DNA of 64,000 nt from Streptoalloteichus hindustanus (lineage in GTDB: Bacteria; Actinomycetota; Actinomycetes; Mycobacteriales; Pseudonocardiaceae): assembly GCF_900129375.1 (NCBI RefSeq), contig NZ_FQVN01000011.1, positions 85,460 to 149,459 of the forward strand. Direction: 5' to 3'. Positions 56,270 to 64,000 of the stretch are shown here, in pieces. The notes below the pieces were generated by a model. That model made no database searches, was not told the DNA's origin, and was given only the letters and a program-made list of their open reading frames with translations. Each line of letters begins with the position of its first letter. Positions within the stretch are counted from its first letter, which is position 1. Both the position numbers and the translations under genes were made by a program.

Positions 56270-58099
56270 TCAACCGACGCGCCCGTTCCGCCCACGGCCG
56301 CCGGCCTTCCCGTCCGCGCCGCGCCCACCGGCGCCGGCGCCCACCGGCTCCCCAGCCCGTTCCCTGGCGGCCGTGGCCAACAGCTCCTCGGCGTGCGCCC
56401 GGCCGGTCTCGGTCGAGTCCAACCCGGCCAGCATCCTCGCCAGCTCGATCACCCGTTGCCCGTCGTCCAGCACCCGGACCCCGCTGCGGGTGACACCCGC
56501 CCCGCCGACCATCTTGTCCACCACCAGGTGCCGGTCGGCGTACGCGGCGACCTGCGGCAGGTGCGTCACCACGACGACCTGGTGCGTGCGGGCCAACCGG
56601 GCCAGCCGCCGACCCACCTCCACCGCGGCCCGACCGCCGACCCCCGCGTCGACCTCGTCGAACACCAGCGTCGGCACCGGGTCGGAGTCGGCGAGCACGA
56701 CCTCCAACGCGAGCATCACCCGCGACAGCTCACCCCCCGACGCGCCCTTGTGCACCGGCAACGCGGGCGCGCCCGGGTGCGGCACCAACCGCAGCTCGAC
56801 CTCGTCGACGCCGTCCGCCCCGGCATGCGCCCACAGCTCGCCCACCCGGACGGCGCCCGGCTCCTCCGGCCGGGCCTCGTGCGGCCGCACCACGACCTCG
56901 ATCCTGGCGTGCGGCATCGCCAACCCCGCCAACTCGGCGGTCACGGCCGCGGCCAGCTCCCCCGCCGCCGCCGTCCGCGCCGCGGTCACCTTCTCGGCGA
57001 TCCCCGCCAGCTCCCCGGCCAGCTCGTCGCGCCGGGCGGCCAACGCGGCCAGCGCCTCCTCCGAGGTGTCCAGCCCGGCCAGCCGCTCCTCCGCCCGCGC
57101 CGCCCACGCCAGGACCCCGTCGACGTCCGCGGCGTACTTGCGGATGAGCTGCTTGAGCTGCACCTGCCGGGCCAGCACCTGCTCCAGCCGCGCCGGGTCG
57201 GCCTCCAACCGGTCCAGGTAGCCGCCCAGGTCCGCGCCGACGTCGGACAGCAACGTCGCCGCCTCGGCCAACCGCGGCTCCAGCTCCCGCAACGCCGGGT
57301 CCTCGGCGGAGCCGAGCAGCCTGCGGGCCGCGGCCACCATGCCCAACGCGCCCGGCGCGTCCGGGTCGCCGTCCGCGGCGCCGGAGACCGCGACCTGCGC
57401 GCCGCTGGCCAGCTCGCGCAACTGGTCGGCGTCGGCCAGCCGGCGGGCCTCGGCGACCAGCTCCGCGTCCTCCCCCGGCCGGGGGTCCACCGCGGCGATC
57501 TCGTCGAGCCCGTGCCGCAGCAGGTCGGCCTCCCTGGCCAACTCCCGGGACCGCTCGGCGCGTTCGGTCAGCTCGGCCACCACCGCCAGCCACTCCGCCC
57601 GCACCCGCCGGTACTCGGTCAACGGCGTCGCCACCGGCTCACCGGCGAACCGGTCCAGCACGGCGCGCTGCTCGGCCGGCCGCAACAGGCGGAGCTGGTC
57701 GTTCTGGCCGTGCACGGCGAGCAACGCCTCGGCCAGCTCGCTCAGCACGCCCACCGGCACCGCCCGGCCGCCCAGGTGGGCGCGGGAGCGTCCGTCCGCC
57801 CCGACCGAGCGCACGGCGATCAGACTGCCGTCCTCGTCGAGCTCGGCGCCCGCGTCCTCGGCCAACCGCAGCGCGGCGCCACCCCTGGCCGGCCGGAACC
57901 GCCCCTCCACCACGGCGCGGCGCGCGCCGGTCCTGATCCGGGACGCCTCGGCGCGACCGCCGCCCAGCAGGTGCAGCCCGGTGACCACCATCGTCTTGCC
58001 GGCTCCGGTCTCACCGGTCACCACGGTCAGGCCAGGGTGGAGGTGCAGCGTGGCCTCGTCGATGACGCCGAGGCCCTTGATGCGCATCTCGGCAAGCAC
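56270..58099 (-). CDS. recN: DNA repair protein RecN
   Basis: SMC-like ATPase for double-strand-break repair, 609 residues. Walker A is VVTGETGAGKTMVVTGLHLL (~25-45). Long coiled-coil arms fill ~150-380. The ABC signature is GGELSRVMLALEVVL and Walker B is TLVFDEVDAGVGGRAAVEV, followed by HQVVVVTHLPQVAAYADRH. The last ~25 residues are Gly/Ala/Arg-rich. Starts at GTG 58099 or ATG 58087. Confidence 0.96.
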   Translation of the reverse strand: MLAEMRIKGLGVIDEATLHLHPGLTVVTGETGAGKTMVVTGLHLLGGGRAEASRIRTGARRAVVEGRFRPARGGAALRLAEDAGAELDEDGSLIAVRSVGADGRSRAHLGGRAVPVGVLSELAEALLAVHGQNDQLRLLRPAEQRAVLDRFAGEPVATPLTEYRRVRAEWLAVVAELTERAERSRELAREADLLRHGLDEIAAVDPRPGEDAELVAEARRLADADQLRELASGAQVAVSGAADGDPDAPGALGMVAAARRLLGSAEDPALRELEPRLAEAATLLSDVGADLGGYLDRLEADPARLEQVLARQVQLKQLIRKYAADVDGVLAWAARAEERLAGLDTSEEALAALAARRDELAGELAGIAEKVTAARTAAAGELAAAVTAELAGLAMPHARIEVVVRPHEARPEEPGAVRVGELWAHAGADGVDEVELRLVPHPGAPALPVHKGASGGELSRVMLALEVVLADSDPVPTLVFDEVDAGVGGRAAVEVGRRLARLARTHQVVVVTHLPQVAAYADRHLVVDKMVGGAGVTRSGVRVLDDGQRVIELARMLAGLDSTETGRAHAEELLATAARERAGEPVGAGAGGRGADGKAGGRGRNGRVG

Positions 58100-58296
58100 G
58101 TGTCAGCACCCTAGTTGGTCGTGAGGGACAGTGGGGCCCGACCTGCTCACTCCGCGACACCCGGTCGGCACCCACGCGACGAAGGGGAAGTATCGCCCAC
58201 CGGCGTCGTTCCACGCCGTGAGCCGGAGCACAGGACCGGAGCGCAGGCGGGGGCACAGACCCCGCCCGGCCGCACCCGGCGACCGCCCGCCGGGCG

Positions 58297-59193
58297 TCAG
58301 TGGTGGTTCGGCGGACCGCGCCACCCCTGCACCGGCAGCGCGAACTTCTGCACCAGGCGGTCGGCGAACGGGGCGTCCTGGAGCCGGACGAGCTTCAGCG
58401 GCTTCTCCCCGCCGACGATCTCCACCCGGCTGCCCGGCGGCAGCTCGACCGTGCGGCGGCTGTCGCAGGCCAACACCGCCGGGTGGCCGTGCTGGTCGAC
58501 CTCCAACGCCACCACCGAGTCGGGCGCCACCACCAACGGCCGCGCGAACAACGCGTGCGCGTTGCTCGGAACCACCAACAACGCCTGCACCAACGGCCAG
58601 ATCACCGGCCCACCGGCCGAGAACGCGTACGCGGTGGAACCGGTCGGCGTGGCCACGAGCACGCCGTCGCAGCCGAAGGCTGACACCGGGCGCCCGTCGA
58701 TCTCCAGCACGACGTCGAGGATGCGCTCCCGACTGCTGCGCTCCACGCTCGCCTCGTTGAGCGCCCACGTGCTGGCGACCACCGTGCCGTCCAGCATCGC
58801 GGTGACGTCGATCGTCATCCGCTCCTCGACGTGGTACGCGCACCCGGCCACGATGGCCACGGCCTCGTCCAACGCCTCCGGGTCCGCCTCGGCCAGGAAG
58901 CCGATCCGACCCAGGTTCACGCCCAGCACCGGCACCCCGGCCGGCCGCGCCAGCTCGGCGGCGCGCAGCAGCGTGCCGTCACCGCCCAGCGCCAGCACCA
59001 GCTCGGCGTGCTCGGCCGCCCGGTCGTCGTGCGCGACCACCCTGCCGTAACAGGACGGGTCCAGGTCCGGCGCCTCCTCGGCCAACACCCGCAGCGCGAT
59101 ACCGGCCCTGGTGAGCCGACGCGCCACCTGCTCGGCGGTGCGGAGGTTGTCCGCCCGACCGGTGTGCACGACGAGCAACGCTTCTCGCGTCAT
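58297..59193 (-). CDS. nadK: NAD kinase
   Basis: Phosphorylates NAD to NADP. 298 residues with LALGGDGTLLRAAELARP (GGDG nucleotide motif, ~70), LGVNLGRIGFLAE, the ALNEASVER box (NE) and GVLVATPTGSTAYAFSAGG. The ATG at 59193 overlaps the tlyA stop by one base (TAATG). Much longer open frames upstream in this phase are antisense-like readings of tlyA. The tlyA-nadK-recN order is the usual actinobacterial one. Confidence 0.95.
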   Translation of the reverse strand: MTREALLVVHTGRADNLRTAEQVARRLTRAGIALRVLAEEAPDLDPSCYGRVVAHDDRAAEHAELVLALGGDGTLLRAAELARPAGVPVLGVNLGRIGFLAEADPEALDEAVAIVAGCAYHVEERMTIDVTAMLDGTVVASTWALNEASVERSSRERILDVVLEIDGRPVSAFGCDGVLVATPTGSTAYAFSAGGPVIWPLVQALLVVPSNAHALFARPLVVAPDSVVALEVDQHGHPAVLACDSRRTVELPPGSRVEIVGGEKPLKLVRLQDAPFADRLVQKFALPVQGWRGPPNHH

Positions 59194-60011
59194 TACTGCG
59201 GCCCCTCCCGCACCGCGGCCCTGACCAGCTCCTCCGGATCGGTCGCGGGCTCGCCCTGGGCCGCCCTGCGCAGCCACAGGAAGTACTCGACGTTGCCGGA
59301 CGGGCCGGGCAACGGGCTCGCGGTCACGCCCCGCAGGGCCAACCCCAGCTCGGCCGCGGCGGCCACCACCCCGAGGACGGCGTCCACCCGCAGCTCGGGG
59401 TCCCGGACCACGCCACCCGCGGGGAGCCGCTCCTTGCCGACCTCGAACTGCGGCTTGACCATCGGCGCCAGGTCGACGTCCTCGGCGGAGCAGGCCAGCA
59501 GCGCGGGCAGCACCAGCCGCAGCGGGATGAACGACAGGTCCGCGACCACGACCTGCACCGGCCCGCCGATCGCGTCCGGGGTCAGGGTGCGCACGTTGGT
59601 GCGGTCCACCACGCGCACCCGCTCGTCGGTCCGCAGCTTCCAGGCGAGCTGCCCGTAGCCGACGTCGACCGCCACGACCTCGCGCGCGCCCCTGCGCAAC
59701 AACACGTCGGTGAAACCACCGGTCGACGCCCCCGCGTCGAGGCACCGCCGACCGGCCACGTTCAGCCCCTGCGGCTCGAACGCCGCCAGCGCGCCCAGCA
59801 GCTTGTGCGCGCCCCGGGACGCCCAGTTCGGGTCCTCCTCGGCAGCCAGCACCACCACGGCGGTGTCCGCCTCGACGGCAGTCGCGGGCTTGCGGGCCAC
59901 GGTGCCGCGCACGGTCACCCGGCCGTCGTTGATGAGCTGGACCGCCTGCTCCCGGGACCTCGCCAGCCCCCGACGCACCAGTTCGGCGTCCAGTCGCGCT
60001 CGTCGTGCCAC
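59193..60011 (-). CDS. tlyA: TlyA-family rRNA 2'-O-methyltransferase
   Basis: Methylates ribose 2'-OH of cytidines in 16S and 23S rRNA; in mycobacteria its loss gives capreomycin resistance. 272 residues: S4 domain (RLDAELVRRGLARSREQAVQ), the linker EEDPNWASRGAHKLLGAL with a catalytic Lys, the SAM motif LDAGASTGGFTDVLLRRGA, VVADLSFIPLRLVLPALL (Asp), and MVKPQFEVGKERL (Lys). GTG 60011 follows the 63-aa gene by two bases. Confidence 0.94.
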   Translation of the reverse strand: MARRARLDAELVRRGLARSREQAVQLINDGRVTVRGTVARKPATAVEADTAVVVLAAEEDPNWASRGAHKLLGALAAFEPQGLNVAGRRCLDAGASTGGFTDVLLRRGAREVVAVDVGYGQLAWKLRTDERVRVVDRTNVRTLTPDAIGGPVQVVVADLSFIPLRLVLPALLACSAEDVDLAPMVKPQFEVGKERLPAGGVVRDPELRVDAVLGVVAAAAELGLALRGVTASPLPGPSGNVEYFLWLRRAAQGEPATDPEELVRAAVREGPQ

Positions 60012-60013
60012 GG

Positions 60014-60205
60014 TCAGATCCTGTCGATGGCCGACAACGCGTCGGTGAGCGCGGCGTGCACGGCGTCGAACCGGGCGACGTGCTCGGCGACGGGAAGGGC
60101 GTCCAGCGCGTCGAGCCCGGCCAGGGCCTCCTCGATCGCCGCGCGCTGCTCGGCGCCGGGCGGCGCGCCCAACGCGGCGGGCGTCGGCGTCGGCTCAGAC
60201 GTCAT
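60014..60205 (-). CDS. Small conserved-position protein before tlyA
   Basis: A 63-residue acidic, helical protein (AAIEEALAGLDALDALPVAE, then HVARFDAVHAALTDALSAID). Short proteins of this kind are often found just upstream of tlyA in actinobacteria. No catalytic motif, no signal peptide. Two bases separate it from tlyA, so the two are translated together. The function is unknown. Confidence 0.78.
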   Translation of the reverse strand: MTSEPTPTPAALGAPPGAEQRAAIEEALAGLDALDALPVAEHVARFDAVHAALTDALSAIDRI

Positions 60206-60357
60206 GCGACCGCTCCCCTGTTCCGGCTGACTTCCTGCGGGACATCCGCGCGTTCGTCGGCGCGGGACGCCCGCGCCGGGTGGCCCGCCCCGAGCGGGCG
60301 TCGAAAGCGCGCGCCGGAGCCACCACCTGTCGGATCGTCGCCTTCCACGCTAGCCGA

Positions 60358-61374
60358 TCAGGCGGACGGAAGGTCGAGATCGGCCAGCGCCGCGTGGGCC
60401 GCGTCGCTCTCCGCGGCGACGGCCACCGGACCGCTCCCGACGGCCCACCACGCCGCGCACAACGAGCGCAGGGCGGCGAGCGGGTCCCCGGCGCCGGCCA
60501 GGCGCAGCACGCCGTCGCGGGCCGTGACGTCCCAGCCCCCGCCCGCGACGACCCGCAGCTCCTCCTCCGGGCGGAGCAGGGCGCTCAGGTCGGCGGCCAG
60601 GTACCCGAAGCGCTGGCCCTCGGGCGCGGCGAGGGCGTCCGCGGCGGTGGTCACGCCGCTCAGCACGAGCAGCGAGTCCATCCCGGCGTTCGCGGCGCCG
60701 GCGATGTCGGTGTCCAGCCGGTCGCCGACGACCAACGGCCGGGTGGCGCCCGTGGACCGGGCCGCCTGGTCGAGCAGGTGGCGTGCGGGCTTGCCCGCGA
60801 CGACCGGCTCCAGGCCGGTCGCGGCGCGCAGCGCCGCCACCATCGAGCCGTTGCCCGGCAGCTGCCCCCGCTCCGTGGGCAGGGTCGGGTCGGCGTTGCA
60901 GGCCACCCACAACGCCCCGGACCGCAGTGCCAGACACGCCTCGGCGAGGTCCCGCCACCCGGTGTCGGGCGAGTGCCCCTGCACCACCGCGACCGGCTTC
61001 GCGTCCGCCGGCTGGTCGTCCCACCGCCGCACGGGCCGCAGACCCACGGCGACCACCTCGTCCGCCAGCGCGTCGGTGCCCACGAGGAGCACCGACGCGC
61101 CGGAGGGCAGACGGTCGGCCAGCACCGCGGCGCCGGCCTGAGCGCTGGTCCGCACCTCGTCAGCCTGGGCCGTCAGGCCCAGGCTGACGAGGTGGTCGGC
61201 CACCTGCCGCTGCGACCGGGACGCGTTGTTCGTGGTGTAGCGGACGGCGACGCCGGCCGCGTGGGCCGCGTCCACCGTCCCGTCCGCGCCGGGCACCAGC
61301 TCCCCACCGCGGAACACCGTGCCGTCCAGGTCGAGCAGCAGGACGTCGTAGCCGTCGAGCAACCGGTCGGTCAC
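60358..61374 (-). CDS. HAD-IIA family hydrolase (phosphatase)
   Basis: A 338-residue HAD superfamily IIA enzyme, probably a small-molecule phosphatase of the NagD/phosphoglycolate type. Motif I is VLLLDLDGTVFRGGELVPGA (nucleophile Asp), motif II is RYTTNNASRSQRQ, motif III Lys is in VVAGKPARHLLDQA and motif IV is LVVGDRLDTDIAGAANAGMD. The last ~60 residues extend past the HAD fold. The start overlaps the TPR protein stop by four bases (GTGA). Confidence 0.93.
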   Translation of the reverse strand: MTDRLLDGYDVLLLDLDGTVFRGGELVPGADGTVDAAHAAGVAVRYTTNNASRSQRQVADHLVSLGLTAQADEVRTSAQAGAAVLADRLPSGASVLLVGTDALADEVVAVGLRPVRRWDDQPADAKPVAVVQGHSPDTGWRDLAEACLALRSGALWVACNADPTLPTERGQLPGNGSMVAALRAATGLEPVVAGKPARHLLDQAARSTGATRPLVVGDRLDTDIAGAANAGMDSLLVLSGVTTAADALAAPEGQRFGYLAADLSALLRPEEELRVVAGGGWDVTARDGVLRLAGAGDPLAALRSLCAAWWAVGSGPVAVAAESDAAHAALADLDLPSA

Positions 61375-63815
61375 CGCTGGCCGGACTCCTCGTCCCGCCG
61401 CTGCTCCCCGGCGGAGGCCGACGGCGCGGCGGGCGCGCTCGGCGAAGCCGGCTCACCCTCGACCGACGCCTCGGCCGCCTTCGGCTCGGCGACGGCCTTC
61501 TCCGGCTGCTCCGCCTTCTCGACGGGCTCCGCCGCCTCGGCCTCGGCCGCGTCGGCAGCGCTCTCCTCGACCGAGCTGTCCGCCACCGACTCGGCCACCG
61601 ACTGGGCGTCGGCCGGGGCCGCGCTGTCCGCGGGAACCTCGGTCCGGTCGGCGTCGACCGCGCCGTCCTCGGCACCGGCGGCGGCGTCGTTCTCGGCGGC
61701 CTCCTCCTCGGCAGCCAGCTCCGCGAGGGCCCGCGCCCGCTCCGGGTCGCTGAGCTCGTGCGCCCGCTCCGCCGCGTCGGTCTCCTCGTCCTGGTCGGCC
61801 TCGGCGGCGTGCAGGAACCAGCGGATCGCCTCGTCGGTGCGGCCGACCGCGGCCAGGTTGTCCGCGTAGGCGTAGAACAGCCGGGCGCTCCACGGGGCCG
61901 GCTTCGCCGGGTCGAGGTCCGGGCCCTGCAACGCCACGACAGCGGCGTCGAGCTGACCCATGTCCCGACGGGCGCCGGCGGCCACGATGCGGAGCTCGAC
62001 CAGCTCCGCGTGCGGCAGCTCCGCGGCCTCCGGGCCGCGCAGCAGCTCCAGGGCCCGCTCCGGCCGGCCGAGGGCGCGCTCGCAGTCGGCCATGACCGCG
62101 ACGTGGCCGGGGCCACCGGTCATCCGCCGGGCGGCCCGCAGCTCGGACAGCGCCTCCGCCCACTCACCGGCGTGGTACGCGGCGAGGCCGGCGGCCTCCC
62201 GCACCGCGCCGACGCGGGCGGCCCTGGTCCTGGCGTACCGGGCATGCGCCAGCGCCTGCTCCGGGTCGGTGTCCACGAGCTGGCCCGCGGCCACCAGGTG
62301 CTTGGCCACGACCTCGGCCAGCACGCGCGGCATGCCCGTCAGGTCGCGACGCACCTCGGCGTCGAGCAGGCCCGGGTCGATGTCCTCAGGCAGCTCGGGC
62401 GCGGGGACCTTCGCGACGGTCGACTCGGTCGACTCGGCGGAGTCCTCCGACGAGCGCTGCGGACGCTCGCGGTCCCCGCGGAAGTCGCCCCGGTCCCGAC
62501 GCGGCCGGTCGCCGAACTCGCGACGCTCACCGCGCTCCGGACGGTCGCCGCCGAAGTCCCGGCGGGGCCGGTCCCCGTAGTCGCGACGGGGGCGGTCACC
62601 GAAGTCACGACGCTCGCGGCGCTCACCGCCGAACTCTCGACGCTCCGGACGGTCCCCGGAGTCCCGACGCTCACCGCGGTCGCTGAAGTCGCGACGGGGC
62701 CGGTCGCCGAAGTCACGACGCGGACGATCGCCGCGGTCAGCGCCGAAATCGCGACGCGGGCGGTCGCCGAAGTCGCGACGCGGGCGGTCGCCGCGGTCAG
62801 CGCCGAAGGTCCGGCGCTCGCCACGCTCACCACCGAAATCACGACGCGGACGGTCACCGAAGTCCCGGCGCTCGCCACGCTCACCACCAAAGTCCCGACG
62901 GGGCCGGTCGCCGAAGTCACGACGCTCGCCACGCTCCGGGCGGTCCCCGTAGTCCCGACGCGGACGGTCCTCGCGGAAGCCGCCCCGGGGCCGGTCACCA
63001 CGGTCGAAGCTCTTCCGCTCACCGAAGTCGCGCTGGGGCCGGTCACCGTGGTCACGGCGCGGCCGGTCGCCGAAGTCCCGGCGCTCGCCACGCTCACCAC
63101 CGAAGTCACGACGCGGGCGGTCACCGAAGTCACGACGGGGGCGGTCACCGAAGTCACGACGACCCCCACGGTCGGAACGGTCGCCGCCGAAGTCCCGGCG
63201 AGGCCGGTCACCGAAGTCACGACGCGGACGGTCACCACCGAAGTCACGACGCTCGCCACGCTCCGGGCGGTCCCCGAAGTCGCGGCGGGGCCGATCGCCG
63301 TAATCCCTGCGGGGTCGGTCGCCGAAGTCGCGACGCGGGCGGTCGCCGCGGTCAGCGCCGAAGGTCCGGCGCTCGCCACGCTCACCACCGAAATCACGAC
63401 GCGGACGGTCACCGAAGTCCCGGCGCTCACCGCGATCCCCACCGAAGTCACGACGGGGCCGGTCACCGTAATCCCTGCGGGGACGGTCACCGAACTCGCG
63501 GCGCTCACCACCCCGGCCTTCACGCCGGTCGCCGCCGCGGCCAAAACCGCGGCGGTCGTCGCCGGACCGCTCACGGTCCTGGCGGAAGCCGCCCCGGCCA
63601 CCGCCGGACCTGTCGTTGTCCTCACGCCAGCGGCCACCGTTGTCGCCCCGGCCCTCGCCGGCCCGACGGCCCCCGCGGTCCCGGTCGAAGCCGCGGTCGC
63701 GGCCACCGGCCGAGCGTCCGTACGACCCACCGCGTCCCGCGGCGCCACCACGCCGGTCGTCGCCCTTGCCGAAACCAGTGCCGCGCCCCTGGGGGGGCTC
63801 AGCCGAACTCGTCAC
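61371..63815 (-). CDS. Repeat-rich protein: Arg/Gly/Asp repeats, TPR domain and acidic tail
   Basis: An 814-residue protein in three parts. Residues ~1-100 are Gly/Arg/Asp-rich. Residues ~102-440 are a degenerate repeat of DRPRRDFG with variants (DYG, GERGERRDFG, GERRTFGADRG), about 20 copies of DRPRRD. Residues ~470-675 form helical TPR-like repeats (LAEVVAKHLVAAGQLVDTDP, AHARYARTRAARVGAVREAA). The last ~140 residues are acidic and Ala/Glu-rich. GTG 63815 has GAGGAAGG seven bases upstream. RGG-like arginine-rich stretches usually bind RNA; with an rRNA operon next door and tlyA downstream, an RNA- or ribosome-related scaffold is a reasonable guess. Confidence 0.86.
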   Translation of the reverse strand: MTSSAEPPQGRGTGFGKGDDRRGGAAGRGGSYGRSAGGRDRGFDRDRGGRRAGEGRGDNGGRWREDNDRSGGGRGGFRQDRERSGDDRRGFGRGGDRREGRGGERREFGDRPRRDYGDRPRRDFGGDRGERRDFGDRPRRDFGGERGERRTFGADRGDRPRRDFGDRPRRDYGDRPRRDFGDRPERGERRDFGGDRPRRDFGDRPRRDFGGDRSDRGGRRDFGDRPRRDFGDRPRRDFGGERGERRDFGDRPRRDHGDRPQRDFGERKSFDRGDRPRGGFREDRPRRDYGDRPERGERRDFGDRPRRDFGGERGERRDFGDRPRRDFGGERGERRTFGADRGDRPRRDFGDRPRRDFGADRGDRPRRDFGDRPRRDFSDRGERRDSGDRPERREFGGERRERRDFGDRPRRDYGDRPRRDFGGDRPERGERREFGDRPRRDRGDFRGDRERPQRSSEDSAESTESTVAKVPAPELPEDIDPGLLDAEVRRDLTGMPRVLAEVVAKHLVAAGQLVDTDPEQALAHARYARTRAARVGAVREAAGLAAYHAGEWAEALSELRAARRMTGGPGHVAVMADCERALGRPERALELLRGPEAAELPHAELVELRIVAAGARRDMGQLDAAVVALQGPDLDPAKPAPWSARLFYAYADNLAAVGRTDEAIRWFLHAAEADQDEETDAAERAHELSDPERARALAELAAEEEAAENDAAAGAEDGAVDADRTEVPADSAAPADAQSVAESVADSSVEESAADAAEAEAAEPVEKAEQPEKAVAEPKAAEASVEGEPASPSAPAAPSASAGEQRRDEESGQR
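62490..63510 (-). repeat. Internal tandem-like coding repeat (DRPRRDFG units)
   Basis: About 1 kb inside the TPR protein gene made of diverged 24-base units and longer ~30-base variants, encoding DRPRRDFG-type octads. Units are kept at protein level but vary at third codon positions, so this is an old, selected repeat rather than a fresh tandem expansion. Long perfect sub-blocks recur (for example around 62800-62900 and 63350-63430), pointing to some recent gene conversion or slippage. Confidence 0.8.
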
Positions 63816-63838
63816 GAAGAAACCTTCCTCACACGCAC

Positions 63839-63894
63839 GTAGGGGCCTGCACCTGAGAGCACTCAAAGAGTACCCCCAAGGCACAGGCCCCTAC
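63839..63894 (-). terminator. rRNA operon terminator
   Basis: GTAGGGGCCTG (63839-63849) pairs perfectly with CAGGCCCCTAC (63884-63894) around an internal 34-base loop. It sits 13 bases past the 5S 3' end on the minus strand and ends 23 bases before the TPR gene start. Confidence 0.75.
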
Positions 63895-63907
63895 CGGGAA
63901 AAATTGT

Positions 63908-64000
63908 TCGGCGGCGTCCTACTCTCCCACACCCCCACGAGTGCAGTACCATCGGCGCTGGAGGACTTAGCTTCCGGGTTCGGAATGGGACCGGGCGTGA
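63908..64000 (-). rRNA. rrf: 5S ribosomal RNA, 3' part (continues past the right edge)
   Basis: Read on the minus strand, the last ~93 bases of an actinobacterial 5S rRNA are present: CCCGGTCCCATTCCGAACCC, GGAAGCTAAGTCCTCCAGCG, CCGATGGTACTGCACTCGTG and the 3' strand GTGGGAGAGTAGGACGCCGC ending CGAAC. The 5' ~25 bases lie beyond the window, so the 16S-23S-5S operon is expected to the right. Confidence 0.96.

Noticed and set aside
62490..63510. Possible CRISPR array because of regular repeats
   Set aside because: Units are ~24-30 bases, in frame, without unique spacers, and encode a protein repeat.
61758..63842. Long plus-strand frame with Thr/Val/Glu repeats
   Set aside because: It mirrors the DRPRRDFG coding repeat on the other strand; the minus-strand frame has the ribosome-binding site and the TPR domain.

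Overview
The window is 64 kb of very GC-rich DNA with actinobacterial gene content. It has SteA/SteB, a TlyA-type methyltransferase, DUF1707/TM2 and XRE-DUF397 proteins, many GTG starts and ATGA/GTGA gene overlaps. The combination fits an actinomycete of the Pseudonocardiales type (Saccharothrix, Lentzea, Actinosynnema or Amycolatopsis relatives). That placement is inferred from gene content, not from a phylogeny.

Left core block (1-7556, all minus strand): the N-terminal half of dnaE, a tRNA-Pro(GGG) with a strong hairpin behind it, a NarL/LuxR-type two-component pair, and the coupled cluster cmk-plsC-der.

Accessory block (about 7.9-39.3 kb): a dense defence island. In order it holds a 1770-aa SF1 helicase with a Vsr/DUF559-like nuclease domain; a second SF1 helicase split by a frameshift; a divergent pair (DUF4365 plus an unrecognised 376-aa protein); drmB and drmA; a 104-aa orphan; an XRE/DUF5753 regulator with a DUF397 partner; drmMI (adenine methyltransferase) and drmD (SNF2 helicase); a UvrD-like helicase with a RelE-like N-terminus; and a single-chain GmrSD-type (DUF262/DUF1524) restriction enzyme. 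drmD, drmMI, drmA and drmB together look like class 1 DISARM. No PLD-family drmC is visible, and an XRE-DUF397 switch sits between the two halves. The island ends in a decayed cassette that resembles a type VII secretion substrate: a small helical WXG100-like protein, an effector with a lytic-transglycosylase-like end and two frameshifts, and a membrane protein with an early stop codon.

Right core block (39.6-64 kb): a DUF1015 protein; a TrkA-C subunit with its CPA2 cation:proton antiporter; then a long, mostly minus-strand housekeeping run of rluB, scpB, scpA, a small DNA-binding-like gene, parA, xerD, ald, a nudix hydrolase, pyrG, steB, steA, recN, nadK, tlyA, a 63-aa gene, a HAD-IIA phosphatase and an unusual repeat/TPR protein. 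An ArsR regulator with a divergent EamA transporter and a DUF1707-TM2 protein interrupt the run. The window closes inside a 5S rRNA gene, the 3' end of an rRNA operon.

The genes from recN to rluB and from cmk to der are usually close together in actinobacterial chromosomes. Here about 35 kb of mainly defence genes separates rluB from cmk, so this spot looks like an insertion site. No integrase, transposase, CRISPR array or prophage gene was seen.
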